Shown: positions 11,466 through 23,551, numbered from the stretch's first letter. The stretch is DNA of 64,000 bases from Posidonia oceanica (GCA_037176725.1 JAZBRS010000026.1:151353501-151417500); one strand, 5' to 3'. Notes: generated by a model from the letters alone, not told the origin. Numbers and translations: made by a program.

Positions 11466-12022
11466 GCATTGCATTGCATTTTCCACCCTCCCGTGTGCAT
11501 GCACCATCTCACTTTCCCCCAGAGGAGTACAGCGCAGTAAGCTTTAGCATAAGCGTACCATTTGCATTTGCACAGCATTCATCTGCATTCATCTACATTT
11601 GCATTCCCTTCCTGCATTGCTTAGGCCCTCCTTCGCAATGCATTGCCCCTTCCTGCCTTTTCTACCTGCCTGCTGCCTCGCCTGGAGGTAAGCATTTTCT
11701 CTTTCTCGCAACCTCGCGAGCTCCTGCTCACTTTCACTTGTCCCAAACGGACAAGGACCTTTGGCTACCCCGGACTAGCAACCAACTTGCCTAAGCGGCA
11801 AGCGCGTTGGTCCTTCCGGAGCCCCCTGTCGCGCAAGCTTGGATGAGTGGCCAACTTGTCGCATTGCATCACCCATTCGGCTTGCACTTTCTGCTTCCCT
11901 CTCTTCAGCATGCATTACACCACACTGCACATGCATCTGCATTAGCACTAGCAGCATAGCAAGCACTTGCACAAGCACTCACTACACCAGCACAGCATCT
12001 CTTCATGCATAACATCATGCAT

Positions 12023-12075
12023 TACATGCTAGTCTAACATCATCATCAGCATCATCAGCATCATCATCAGCATCT
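12023..12075 (+). repeat. CAT/CAGCAT microsatellite
   Basis: Runs of CATCATCAGCATCATCAGC within the 3' UTR of element A. Confidence 0.8.
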
Positions 12076-12264
12076 GTACTAACTTCCACTAATTTCTGCA
12101 TTTGCATGCATTGCATTTGCATTTTGCATTGTGGCAACGAGCTACGACTTTCAGTGCATCCGCCGAATAAGTAACTCACGCCAATAGCAATCTTCTGCTC
12201 CCGTTGGTCAGATGGGGTGTCTTGTCAACCTTGAGCAGCGGCCTTGCTTCGCTTGACCTTGCTC

Positions 12265-12277
12265 AAGGAGGGGCATC
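12265..12277 (+). promoter_or_regulatory. Polypurine tract of element A
   Basis: AAGGAGGGGCATC directly precedes the LTR start TGTTGACACCCC. The same arrangement occurs at 25514-25527 (B) and on the minus strand at 48483-48497 (C), which marks all three as 3' LTRs. Confidence 0.8.
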
Positions 12278-12959
12278 TGTTGACACCCCATTTTGACAGG
12301 CTTGAATCAATTGGAACCCTTTGGTAGCTTCTGGATCCAAATCTAGGTCCAAACCTACACATTCCTTTTCATCCTTCTTTCCAAAACAAGCCCATATTTA
12401 ACCTAAAATTACACCTCTTTCTCAAGCCCAAAAACTATCCAAAAATCATAGGAAAACTCACCATTCCCAACTTAGCAAACGTACCCGAAGACCCTCAAAT
12501 TTTCAAACCAAAACCACTCCCAAAAAGCCCTAGAAAACCTAGGCAAAACTACCCTTTTTCTACACCTCAAAACCCTTGCAAAACTTTCCCAAAACCAAAC
12601 CCAAACTCTAGGTCCAACACTAGAGACCCTAGGCCACATACTCCTCAAATTTCACCTCTTTTTTAAACCTCTAACCCATTCATTTCATCAAATTATCCTT
12701 TTCTCTCTCCTGGATTATTCTTTTCTCTCTCCTCTCTCTCTCTCCTGATTATCCTCCTTCTTTTCACTCCCTTCTCTCCCTTCTTCTTGCCTGACTGTGG
12801 GCCCCCCTTGTGCATCTATCTCTTCTAAATCTTATTTGTATTTTTATCTTATTTTTAGCATTTTCTTTGGTTTTCTAAAAATTATTTTCTTTTAACTCTT
12901 CCTTTTCCTCTTTACTTCTTCATTTCTCCTTTTCCTTCTTCCTTTTTCTTTTCTTTTCC

Positions 12960-13790
12960 TCTCTTCTACTAAATCTTCAAAAAACCCTTAAAAACATCTA
13001 AAACTCCGAAACAAAAGGAAAACAAACCAAAATCCTAAGAAAAATAATTAAAAACATTAAACAAACAATTAAAAAACAAAAGCCTAACTAAACCTAACTA
13101 AAACTAAAAACTAAGAATGCAACTTAAAAAATGCAAAACAAACAAAAAGAAAATGCTGTAAAATTAAGGAAAAAACCAAAATGTAATCAAAACAAGCAAA
13201 AGAAAAAAACCTACTAAAAATAATCAAAAAACAAATCCTAAAAGGAAAGAAAACAATTAAAAAATGCTAAGGCAAGTAATTAAGAAAAAAACTTAACTTA
13301 ACAATCCTAAAAAGAAACAATTTGAAAACCTAATTAAAAAGAAAAAACAAACAATCAAAAATCTAAAAGCATTTAATCAAAAACTTAACAAGAAAACTCA
13401 ACTAAACAAAAAATATTAAAAAGAATTCAACAAACAAAATCAAATTTAAAACAAGACTTAAGCAAAACCCTAAAAGACTAAAATCAAAAATCTAAAACCC
13501 ACCCTAATTAATTTAAAAACAAACTTTAAAAAAATCCTAATTGAAAATCCCAACCTAACAAGAAGAACTTAACTAAAGACAATTAAAAAATTTCAACAAA
13601 CACTTAAAAACAAAATCAAGAAAACAAATTAAGGAAGACTTAACAAAAATCCTAAAAATTTAAATCAAAATTAAAACTCTTTCTAAACCTAATTAACTAA
13701 TTAAAAACAACCATTAAAAACCTAATCTAAAATCCTAACTTAAACACAACCACTCTAAAACATTTTCAAAACTTTTCCATTTTTATTTTT
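12960..13790 (+). repeat. A-rich, G-poor low-complexity block in LTR A
   Basis: More than 800 bases dominated by AAAAAC, CCTAA and TTAAAA words with very little G on this strand, preceded (12700-12960) and followed (13790-14060) by T/C-rich tracts. No gene. Confidence 0.75.
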
Positions 13791-15879
13791 ATTTTTATTT
13801 TATTTTAACTATTCTTCCTCTCCTTCCTTCCCCTTTCTTCCTTTCTTCCTTTCTATTTATTTTTCTTTCTTTTTTCCTGGGCCCGGTCCGGCCCGTTCCC
13901 ACCTAATCCTCCTCTCCCTCCTTGCTTCTTTCTTTCTTTTTCTTTTTTCTTCGCGCACAAGGCCCGGCCCACGCCCGCAGCCTCCTCCTTCCTCCCTCCT
14001 TCTTCTTCTTCCTCAGTTCTCCTTCTTCTTCCCGCCAGCAACTTCCTCCTCTTCAAAAATTCAATTTCTTTCTTCCCTCCCGATCATCTCACCTCCAGCT
14101 CATCTCCTCCTCTCTCAGCTCTCAGCGGCTTCTCCGGGGGCATTAATTGCCCGTCGCCTCTGTCGTCCTCGCTCTGCCAGCAGCTGCAGCCCGCGCCGGT
14201 GGATTCAAATCCACAGCCCGCACTTCACTCCACTTCAGCTGCTTAAAACCTCCATTCCTCTCGTCCTTCATCGCCTTTTTGTCTTCCAGACAGAGTGAGA
14301 GAATCTAGAGCAGAGAGCCACCCAATTCCCTTCCTTTCCTTGCAAAAATTCAGCCTTCTTCCTCCTCTTTCATTTCATCCAAACCAGAGCATCCAGCGTC
14401 CTTCAAACTTCTCCCAATTCACCCCCCAATCTCACCCAGAAAACCAGCTTCACAGCCCCCCATTTCATAGCTAAAACCACTCTGCATCCACCCCTCAATT
14501 CCACCTGAACCAAGACAGAATTCAACACCCCCTTTCTCAAAAATTCCCATCTCCTCAGTCCCTGGAATCCTTCCAAACTCCACCCAGAAACTCACCTGAA
14601 CTCCACCTTCCAGACCCACCAAACCATCAACCTTCCCTCTCTCCACAGCCGGAGTTCTCCACAACAAACACCTGCGACCACTCAGCCAGAAAATCACCCG
14701 ACACCTCAATCTTCCTCTCCAGCCTTTCCCCAGCCTTCCTGAACACCCAAACACCTCCACCTAGCAACCAGCAAGCCACCGGCACCCTCCGATTGATCCA
14801 GAAGGTAGCAGACACCTTCACCCACCTTTGGCTGCTTCTTGAGCACCCACTCGAGTCAAATCCTCCTCCGATCATCGCAGCTTCGTTCCAGACATCCGGG
14901 AAGCACCGGAGCATATCACTGAGGAGATCCGGATGCTCTCGAGCCGTCAACAGCACCTGCAACCACCAGACGACCTCCGCCGGCAAGCACTGAAGCCACC
15001 TGCGTCGGGAGGACACCCCAGCCAGCAGAAAAGGTACCGCTTCTTCCCCTTAACCTAATTTTCGTTCCAGCATGCTTTTCCACCCCTCAAATTGGGATTA
15101 TCCTTCCCTCCTGCGCCGGGTCAACTCCGCGGTCAACTCCGTCTTCTCCGGCGAGCTCCGGATCAGACTCGCTGCTCCAGCCAGTAGAACACTGCTCCAA
15201 TCGTCGCCCGAGGACCGCACAGACCCCAGGAGCTCGACTATGCTTCCAGATTGGTCCCTCGTCGCCGTTTACGTCCGGTCGACTCTCCTCTGGTCTGCAG
15301 AGCTTCTCCGAGCTCTCCGGCCACCTCCTAGCAGCACCGTGCCTCGCCGGACGTCGCTCGAGCTCCGCCGTCGCCTCTGCGCCGCCCCAGCTTCCCTCCT
15401 CTACCTTTCTTGGCCACTGGTAGCAGTTGCTACAGTGCCCGCTTCCTCTGGTTTTTTACTGTAGCTTTATTTTTTCCTTTGCTTAGCTATTTTGCCATCA
15501 ATTGCATTTTCAGCTTCTGTTTTTAGTTTATTGCATTTCAGTCTAGCCATCGTTTATGATTCATTTAATTCTGAATTTAAATCTTATTAAATTGCATGAA
15601 AAGCTTAAAAAACTGTCTAATTGCATGTTAGTCCTTCTACTGTGTTTTCCTTTTAAATATATTTTAGTTCAGGCCCTGTGGTTTTTCATTTTTGCATTTC
15701 AGTCCTTCAGTTAATAATCTGATTTATTATTCGAAGTTTACCTTAGTAAATTGCATTTTTTACCCTGTACTTCTCGTTATTTGCACTTTAGTCCTCGAAT
15801 CTGTTAATTAATGCATTCATTTTTCATCTTTTCTTACTGCATTGCATTATTTCCCCCATGCATTTTAATTTTTGCATAT

Positions 15880-16350
15880 AGGTCCTCCATGCTTATGCAC
15901 AGTATCTGTTTTTCACATTTTTTTGCTTATAAAATTGCATTTTAGACCCTGCATATTTCAAAATTACACATAGGTCCTCTGCATGTTTATAAAACTCGTT
16001 TAAATGCATATTTTTGCTTATAAAATTGCATTTTAGACCCTGCATATTTAAAAATTGCACATAGGTCCTCTGTTTGCATTCACAGACCATTTAAGACCAT
16101 ATTTTTGCTTATAAAATTGCATTTCAACCCTTGCATGTTTCAAAATTGCATGTTAATCCTCCACATGATTTCGAAACTTACTCTAATGCATGTTTACCTT
16201 ATAAAATTACATTTTAAACCCTGCATTTTGCAAAATTGCACTCAGACCCTCCAGTTTTCAAAAATCTTGCATATAAGCCCCTAATTTTTCAAAATCTTTG
16301 CATTTAGGTCCCACTTTTTCAAAACTTGCACATAAGTTCCCAAGTTTTCT
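15880..16350 (+). repeat. Diverged repeats around GCATTTTAGACCCTGCAT
   Basis: Four to five loosely spaced units containing TTATAAAATTGCATTTTA, ACCCTGCATATTT and CATAGGTCCTC. They lie within LTR A and have no coding content. Confidence 0.6.
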
Positions 16351-17109
16351 GAAAAGTCATTCTTAGGTCCTTTTTTTTGCATTCCTGCATGCATTGCACT
16401 CATGCATCTTTGCATTTGGCATTCTTGCACACACTTGAGCACACTTAGCTCCCTTTTACATGAGAGGACCTGTTTTGCACACCCCTAGGACCTCCTGTAC
16501 ACCTACATCCATTCTTCTCCCCTGTTCTGGCCCCTCTGTCTTGAAGCTGGGATATCTTTTGATCTGGCCGTCGGATCTTCTCGACCAAGCTACCTGGACG
16601 ACCCCGGCAGAGCGCTCTTCAACATGGACTAAGCATTTCTCAGATCAGGCTTCAGATTTCCAAGTAAGTCCTCCTGAACCCCTACACAGCATTCATTTGC
16701 ACCCCATTTGCATTGCAAACATTGTTTTTGCTTTCTGATTTCTCGAGCATGTAGATTAGGACTCCCTCTTCCTGTCTATCAACTCTGTCTCCACTTTTTA
16801 CGTACTCTCAGTGCCTTGTGTTGCGTTTCCCCTGGATTCACCACTAATTGCGACTTTCTTCTCCCTTTTCCATGATCCGATCGCATCGCGAGTTTTTGGC
16901 AGCGTGCGAGATGCATCGTGGGACACTTTGGTGGGAAATGGTCGCAGAACAGTGGTAATCCCTCTACTTGCTTCTCTTCCCCTTTGTAGGTCTTCACACC
17001 TATTCTGCGCGGTCCTTAAACAGCGTTCGTTCTCATGCTTACGCTGTTTGCCTCCTCTTTGCTTCTCTTGCTCCTTTTCTTTGCATCTGCATCTGCATGG
17101 CTTTACCAA

Positions 17110-17770
17110 TGTTTTATCTCGCTCTGTCTTTGGCACCATTCTGCGTGTCTGCTTTCCTTTTGGCATTGTTTTGCATGCCCGCTCTTGTTTCTTGCACCGT
17201 TTTGCGTGCTGGCTTTGCTTTTTCGCACCGTTTTGCGTGCCGCTCATGTTTTTCGCACTGTTTTGCATGCTCACTTTGCTTTTGGCACCGTTTTACGTGC
17301 CCGCTTCGCTTTTGGCACCGTTTTGCGTGCTGGTTTTGCTTTTTCGCACCGTTTTGCGTGCCCTCTCTGTCTTTGGCACCGTTTTGCATGTCCGCTTTGC
17401 TTTTTCGCACCGTTTTGCGTGCAGCTCTTGTTTCTTGCACCGCTTTGCGTGCTGGCTTTGCTTTTTCGCACGGTTTTGCGTGCCGCTCTTGTTTCTTGCA
17501 CCGTTTTACATGCTGGCTTTGTTTTTTGGCAACGTTTTGCATGCGGCTCTTGTTTCTTGCACCGTTTTGCGTGCTGGCTTTGTTTTTTCACACCGTTTTG
17601 CGTGCCGCTCTTGTTTCTTGCACCGTTTTGCGTGCTGACTTTGCTTTTTCGCATCGTTTTGCATGCTGCTCTGTCTTTTGCGTCGTTTTACGTGCCGATC
17701 TCGTTTTCTTGCACTGTTTCGTGTGCCGCTTCCGTTTCTCGCATCGTTTCGCGCGTTTTACCCTATTTCC
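17110..17770 (+). repeat. ~60-bp tandem array (TTTTGCGTGC / TTGCACCG) in LTR A
   Basis: About ten units alternate between two half-units of roughly 30 bp, GCTCTTGTTTCTTGCACCG and GGCTTTGCTTTTTCGCACCG, each followed by TTTTGCGTGC. Because the half-unit is close to a multiple of three and lacks stops, several frames on both strands stay open for 127-316 codons and give Cys/Phe/Ala-rich repeats. I treat these as artefacts of the array. Confidence 0.85.
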
Positions 17771-18449
17771 TCTTGCATGTCGCCTGCACTGCTTGGTTTT
17801 ACCGCCGTTTTGCTTTTCGCCTGCATTTGCATATAGGGCAGTGATGCTTACTACCTGGAGTTCTCACGAGCCAGGTTTCGACCATTTCGGAACACAGACA
17901 GCGTTGCTGAGCACTTAGACTGCATGTTTACTTTCCTGCATTGCATCCTATCACTTAGAGCACACCTTTGAGCATTCATTCAGGCATTCATTGGCATTTA
18001 GTCATTCAAACCTGTATTTCCCTGCGTATGCAAGCATAAACCTAGAAAGACCGATTCTTGGGCATGTCGGGGGTGCCTAGCACCTTCCCTGCACGTAACA
18101 GGAGTCCTTGCCCAGTCTTTTGGCCCGCAATGACCATATTGCCCTTATCCTAGGCATGAGTCATCTCATTTGCATTCATTTGCATTTGTTTTCCTTCGCA
18201 TTGCTTTGCATTGCACCCTTGCTTGGTTTTGCGTGTTAACTCGTGCATTTCCCCCAGTTTTCCTTGTCTCCCGATAATAGACACGGTGGCGACTCTGAAT
18301 TGTCTTATCTTCTTCTTTTCTTATCTTTTCTCCTCTGTTTTAAGTGTTTTCGAGTTGAGCCCTCCTCCTCAGACATAGCCGCTTATAGTGAGCCTGATTC
18401 CGATCGGTGCACGCGAGCTTCTGGCAATGTGCATGGATAATCTAAACAC

Positions 18450-20969
18450 CGAGATTACTATAGACTCATTCTGACCCATTCCAGGCGGTGTGCCCCTGGT
18501 GACTTTGTTTTGGAGTGAGGCTATCAGATGTCCTCCTCCTCTTGAAGTGTGGCTGCCAATGTGCTCTGTAGTAACCTCTCCTTCATAGCCACAGTGTTTA
18601 TGACTGCCCCTAGTGTGTCCGTTTGTAGGGTCGGGCGGCTTGGGAGGAGTATCAGCTCTTGCTTGTGCTGCTTGGAGAGCTTGGCAAAGTGAACTGAGTG
18701 CTGCTTCTACTTTATACCAGTCTGAATCTGCATATTCATCATAGATGGGCGACTGGCTTTCTTGAATTATGTCTTGGAACATCTGAGAGTCCATTGCCTT
18801 TTCATTGCACCAGTCTGTGTCAGTGTACTCATCATAGATGGGTGAGCAGCCTTCTTCTATTAAGTCCTGGAGTACATGGGAATCAAGGTCCCCTTCGCTG
18901 GATGGGCTCTACTCTAGATCTGCTGGTATGCACTGGATGGATGCAAATTCAGCCCGAGCAGCTGATAAGATGATCTCTGCATCTGCATGATCTACTCGGT
19001 AGTTGAACAAGGGCTCTTGATGTATCCGCATCACTTGTTGGTCCCCTTGTTGAGCCACTTTTAGTCTGGCTTTGAGCTCAGACCACATGATCTCACCCTT
19101 GTCGTTAAGATTGTGTATCTTGTCTTTGATAGTGAAGCATTCTTCAAGGGTGTGTCCATTGTTCTGATGATAAGGGCAATGCTTGGCCATATTAGCATTT
19201 GGATAGCTTGGACTGGGCTCTAGGAGCTTTAGATCTCCACTTTCAACCAACATCCTGAATGTATCGGGGATTGATTCAGGAAGCGAAGGATAGCTTTGCC
19301 TCTGAGGGCCTTTGTAGCTTCGTGGAGGAGGAACGTTGTGATAGTTCCTCTGCCCCTGTGGTTGCCCCTGGTATCTTTGCTGGACATGTACTGGATAATC
19401 AGGTGGCTGTTGTTGTTGGTGCTGCATTAGCTGCACTACCTACCCCTGGTACTGCGCTGGTTGGCTTGGGTACAGCTCTGGCTGATACTGGGTTGGTTGC
19501 CCTTTGGCCAGAAGTGATTGCTCAGACGGGTATTGGCCTTTCTACTTCTGCTGGATTGAGACCTGCGCCATGTCACCAGTGATCCCTTCAAGTGTATAGC
19601 CAGTGCCCTTCTTTTTGCCCCTTCCCTTGAGCTCTAAGAATAGTAGATCCTCTTTGTGATGGAGGATCCTTGCAACGCGTTCGTGTAGCTGAGGGTATGT
19701 TTGGAGGTCACTCATTAGTAGCCCTGTTCTGAGTGCTCCTGTGGTGTTGCGGGCGATGTTCTCGACAGCTTGGCTTTCAGGAATATAGCATTTCGACCTT
19801 GCAGCCATGTCCCTCCATCTAGTTGCAAAAGTGGCGAACTCCTCATCAGGTTTCATCTTTTCAGCGAGGAGGTCGCTCATTGTAGGCTCGTGCTGGATGC
19901 AATGGACATATTGGCGTAGAAATTTCTCTTGGACCATCTTGAAGTCACTGAGATCATACGCTGTGAGCGTGTTGAACCATCCCAGTGCTTCTCCTTCCAA
20001 GCTTTTAAAGAAGAGGTAGATTATAAGTCCATTGTCATATTGATAGGGCAGAGCATCCATGGCGAAGGTGGCTAGATGGCCCCTTAGATCCTCTATTCCA
20101 CTGTATTTCCTCATTTTCGGCATTTTGAATCCAGGTGGAAGAACAAAATGAGGAAACTTAGAAGTATCGAACCCTATCGGTGCTTTATGCATAACTCCCG
20201 CCTCTATGAGTGCTTCAGAGATCATTCTCTTGATGTCCTATCCTGGCACGGCTAGGTGCCCATGGTTCTGGTGGAATGGTGGTGATAGGGAGTCATATGG
20301 TGGAGAGAAAGGTTGGGTTTGGTGTGGAGTGTAGTATGATTGTGCATTAGCGGAAGGTTGTTGTGGATGGAAGAGCGATGATGGAAGTGGAGTGGGGTAG
20401 TATTGTGTATTAGCGGGAGGTTGTGGTAAGTATTGGGTTGTATATGGCGGAGTTGGATGGATGTAAGGGTAGGTTGGTGTTGCGTGGTATTGCATGAATG
20501 AATTTTGAGTAGAGAAATTTATAGTGGGGTTTAGTGGCGTGGTGCATGTGTGAGTGGGCGTGGTTAATGGGATTCGGTGGTAGTTTGGGAAAGAAGGTTG
20601 GTAGGTGTGTGAGGTTTGTGGGCTCCTAAATGAGGGGTGGTGGTGCCGTGCCAGTAGTTGATAGATCTCATTAGTTGCTTCCTCAGATAGATAGGAAGCG
20701 GTCGATGTAGGCGGCGCTACATGGGAGGTTACCCTGGGAATTGTATGCTCAAACGGGGTACTCCATGGTTGGGAGTGGCTTACTTCTCTTTCTTCTTCAA
20801 ATGATTGGCCCATCGCTTGCGAGAAGTTAGGGGTTTCTACCTCCTCTGTTTGTGGAGTTGAAGCTCTGAATAAGAACCCATGTGGGTCCATGCTTGGTTG
20901 TACCGTGGAGGTAGAGGTTGAGGCAGAGGTCATATTGATGCACCCTTGATTTGGTCGATAAAGCTCCAT
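18450..20969 (-). pseudogene. Ty3/gypsy gag of element M, four TAG stops
   Basis: One frame of about 840 codons runs leftward from ATG at 20967-20969 to the junction with LTR A. The first 240 residues are rich in Pro, Gln, Thr and Tyr. The next part is a Retrotrans_gag capsid domain (PKMRKYSGIEDLRGHLATFA, SLEGEALGWFNTL, QEKFLRQYVHCIQH, EEFATFATRWRDMAARSKCY). A Gln/Pro linker follows, then a zinc-knuckle-like CPYHQNNGHTLEECFTIKD. The C-terminal region repeats an acidic motif twice (SPIYDEYTDTDW, SPIYDEYADSDW). In-frame stops are all TAG, at 20238-20240, 19542-19544, 19440-19442 and 18909-18911. No protease or reverse transcriptase follows because the element is cut at 18448/18449. The 5' leader, primer site and LTR lie to the right, in the same orientation. 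Confidence 0.9.
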
Positions 20970-22319
20970 CGTGAAATTGTCTTTCTTTTTTTTCTTTTTT
21001 TTTCTTTCTTCTTTCTTTCTTTTTTTTTTCTTTTGCTGTTTCGCTTTTGTCCCCTTTTTTTTGCTTTTGCTTTTCTAGACATTACAAAAAAAAGAAATTA
21101 CAGACTTGATACACTAGTTAATATAGACTCGATGAAATGAAAGACAATGAACAAAAATTGAAACAGTTTGTGCTTAAAATCCTGTGATTAGTGGTGCACA
21201 ATCCCCTGCAAGCAATGCACTGAAACGTGAGGTCCCCTGTAGTCGCCTGTCTGACAGGCGACCAAACAAGTCGCCGGTTGCACTGGCGGTTGAACGAGGT
21301 ACCTCCTGAACAGGCAGCTGCATCCCTTGTTCAGTCAGCAAACCGGGTCTGTCTTGGACAAACCACGCAACAGTCAGGAAAGAAAAGAATACAAGTTGCA
21401 GGCAAATCGCTGTTTTTACTGTTTAGGTGGTTAGTTAGTTAATTAATTAGTTAAACCTGTGTGTTTATACTGAATGGGATTTGTTGGCTTATAGGTACCA
21501 CCCTTTGACCTTCTTTAGGGTCCACCAAGAGGGCCTAGATGGGGGGCTTGTCTCTCTAAAGAGGGACCCTCCACCTAGGATTCTGTCCTTAGGCTCGGCA
21601 CTTAACAAACCACGAAGCAAGAAATAAACACAAAGTACTAAGGTGTAAAGTATCTACCAAGTTTCACTATTGGCTCAGGGAGAGAGAGAAGCCAACAAAA
21701 ATACTTGGGACACCTTGAGATCTTGATCTAGCTATTGCAGCTAACACTGAGTATGGGAGAGCGACTTGCACTGGCCCGGGTTCGCTCAGGTTAACTGTTC
21801 TAGCTAGAGGAAGACTTCCTCAAGGAACTTCCACTTTAATACTAAACAATTAGTTTCCACCTTAAGGGTGGACACAAGTAAATCTAGAAATCGTTAAAAA
21901 AAACTAAAATACAGTGGACATGGAGAGTTGTTTTTTTTTTTTTTTTTATGCTACTGCAGATCTAAAAATACAGCACAAATTACGAGAAAACAGTAATAAT
22001 CTGCAGTATAAACAGACTCAGGATGTGTCGCCTGTTACAATGGCGCCCCTATCAGTCGCCTCCTAGAGGTGTGACTTGCACAGGCGCTCTACGGACGGGC
22101 GGCTTAGTGCCAAAGTCTCCTGACCTTAGTAAAATAGTCCCAACTGTCGAAACCAGGGGTTTTACTAACGTCAGAAACAGTAAAAACAACAACAAAAAGT
22201 TTGGGGTATCGTGAAAAACCTACTCGCACGATTTCCAAACTGAAAACAACACTTACATCTACAAAATAAAACGGAAGAAGGGAAGGGATTTGCTTACATT
22301 ACACGAAGGTTGGCTGAAA
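20970..22319 (-). other. 5' leader of element M
   Basis: Non-coding in the M direction between the primer-binding site and the gag start. It holds T-rich tracts (20985-21065 and 21930-21948 on the + strand) and a near-perfect palindrome at 21242-21262 with 10-bp arms around one base (arm GTCGCCTGTC). Further GTCGCC/GGCG elements occur at about 21270-21295 and 22027-22080. None of the short frames has a recognisable motif. Confidence 0.6.
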
Positions 22320-22341
22320 TCGAGTCCCACCATGATCGCCA
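22320..22341 (-). promoter_or_regulatory. Primer-binding site of element M
   Basis: The minus strand reads TGGCGATCATGGTGGG and onward to ACTCGA. Its complement has the layout of a tRNA 3' end: T-loop-like TCGAGTCC, then T-stem, acceptor strand and CCA. It lies five bases (GTTTC) inside the LTR end at 22347 and upstream of gag, where a primer-binding site belongs. The tRNA species cannot be named from this window; a tRNA-Arg relative is possible because related plant elements use TGGCGACTCC-type sites. Confidence 0.7.
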
Positions 22342-22346
22342 GAAAC

Positions 22347-23551
22347 TATGGATGGATTTTTGGAGGGTGTTTTAAGAAGATGACTGTGCCTCCACGTACG
22401 TCGTCAACTTTTGTGATCGCCACTCGCCTTTGGGTAGACAAGACACCTTGGGGGGAGATGATGAAGCTATGGGTACTCGAATCACTGGATCGACGGCAGG
22501 ATGTCGTCCAGCGGCTCCTTCATGTTATGTAAGCAATTTCCTTTCCTTCAAAACAAATAAAAAGAGAAGATCTAGATTAGTTGGTGTGTAGTAAATGGTA
22601 ATAAAGAAGAATAGAGAATACTAGAAACAAATAAATCTAATACTAACCGAGGGTTGTTCCCTGCATGCATATGCTATGGGTCCTATTTTAAGGAATGCAA
22701 TATGAGATAAAAAGATTGGAAGATACTCCCTTCACCCTCGTGCTATTTGCAGTGGAGTAGAAGTGGAGGCACGGTCGGAGCTCCAGCTAGGCTCGAGATC
22801 TCTAGGATCGTAGTTGGGTTGTAGTGATCTCTGGGATCTTGGGTTTCTCTGGATTGAGGGTGGAGACTAGGGTTTCTGGCTTGGAAACTCTAGCTGTTTG
22901 AAGGTGGAAGCTCAAAACCCTGAAAACCTAAAGAGAATTTCTCCAATATAGGTTTTCCTCACAACCGGCCGGGGGATTTCTCTCTCTAAAATTCCGACCC
23001 TCAACCACTGACCTAGGGGGTCTATTTATAGACTCTAAGGGTGTGAGGACAGTTGGAGTTCAAAAAATTCAAGAAAAATGGCAGTTAGGGCTAGTCGTCG
23101 ATACAAGCAGCGCTTAAGTGTGGGAAGACCCGAGAATGAGGCCATGATAGTTAGTCGCCGGATGAGATGGCGCCTAAAGGTTGAGGGGTTAGTGGGAATT
23201 AACCGTGGAAAAACAACTGCTAGAGTGGTTATGACCGTTAGTCGCCCCTTTGGTTGACACCTATCTTAGTCGCCTCATGATGGGGCGCCTAGCTGGGTCA
23301 CCTCCTTAGGTGGCTACTAAGGAGCTCACCTGAAATAAAGGATATTCAGGGTATTCGGACTTGTCACGAGTCTGAGTGAGTTGGCTCTGCCACAGCTAAC
23401 AACCTGAGTCAAGGTAGGATCAAGTGATGCTTTGAAGAAATCAAGGAAGATCTGGAAAATGTGTTGTTAGGCCTTAGACATGTGATCTTTGGTGCCTCAG
23501 AAGTCCCTGTCCTCTATGAACTCTGGGAAATGCGAAAATGGGATATCTACA
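22347..23551 (-). mobile_element. 5' LTR of element M (1205 bp)
   Basis: Closely matches 5525-7114 apart from deletions in the U3 repeats. It starts TGTAGATATCCCATTTTCGC on the minus strand and ends CCATCCATA (CA changed to TA) next to the primer-binding site. The TATA box is at 23022-23031. The LTR is followed on the + strand by GATAC (23552-23556) and the same 3' UTR as the left copy. This LTR still has internal sequence attached, unlike the left solo copy. Confidence 0.88.
23022..23031 (-). promoter_or_regulatory. TATA box of M 5' LTR
   Basis: The minus strand reads CTATAAATAG, identical to 6201-6210. Transcription from here would run through U5, the primer site and gag. Confidence 0.75.

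Larger units (their letters stand above)
10431..12264 (+). other. 3' UTR of Tat-like element A
   Basis: Same order of landmarks as the 3' UTR of B: hairpin phrases (GCTGATAGCCC...TATCCGGCGATAGGTCC) at 10440-10610, a CATTGCATTTGCAT-rich part, then AATAAGTAACTCACGCC near 12166-12182 and GGGGTGTCTTGTCAACC near 12214. The CCGAA-loop array of the other two copies is reduced here to three or four diverged modules with a different loop, as in GATAGGT...ACCTATC near 10581-10599. Confidence 0.7.
12278..18448 (+). mobile_element. 3' LTR of Tat-like element A (~6.2 kb)
   Basis: Starts TGTTGACACCCCATTTTGAC after a polypurine tract. The end is placed at CTAAACA (18448) by alignment of landmarks with LTR B: GGGCATGTCGGGGGTG...CCTAGCACCTTCCC (about 18060), GGTGGCGACTC (about 18284), GTGTTTTCGAGT (about 18343) and a GAGCTTCTGGCA line (about 18416). 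Such long LTRs are known in the Ogre/Tat group. Inside are pyrimidine-rich, G-poor and GC-rich blocks, and a tandem array, but no recognisable gene. A stray copy of the end-type motif (CTGGATTCACCAC...GGCAGCGTGCGA) at about 16838-16910 suggests the LTR is itself composite. The 5' LTR is not identified. Confidence 0.7.

Noticed and set aside
15072..15464. 130-codon open frame in LTR A
   Set aside because: GC-rich, low-complexity Arg/Ser/Leu/Pro translation without a domain. The matching zone of LTR B has no equivalent frame.
16811..17918. Long overlapping open frames (up to 316 codons) on both strands
   Set aside because: They come from the 60-bp array of LTR A. Several frames are open at once, composition is repetitive Cys/Phe/Ala or Lys/Gln/Arg, and no domain is seen.
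22315..22346. tRNA gene
   Set aside because: Only the 3' end of a tRNA is matched, next to an LTR and upstream of gag. That is a primer-binding site.
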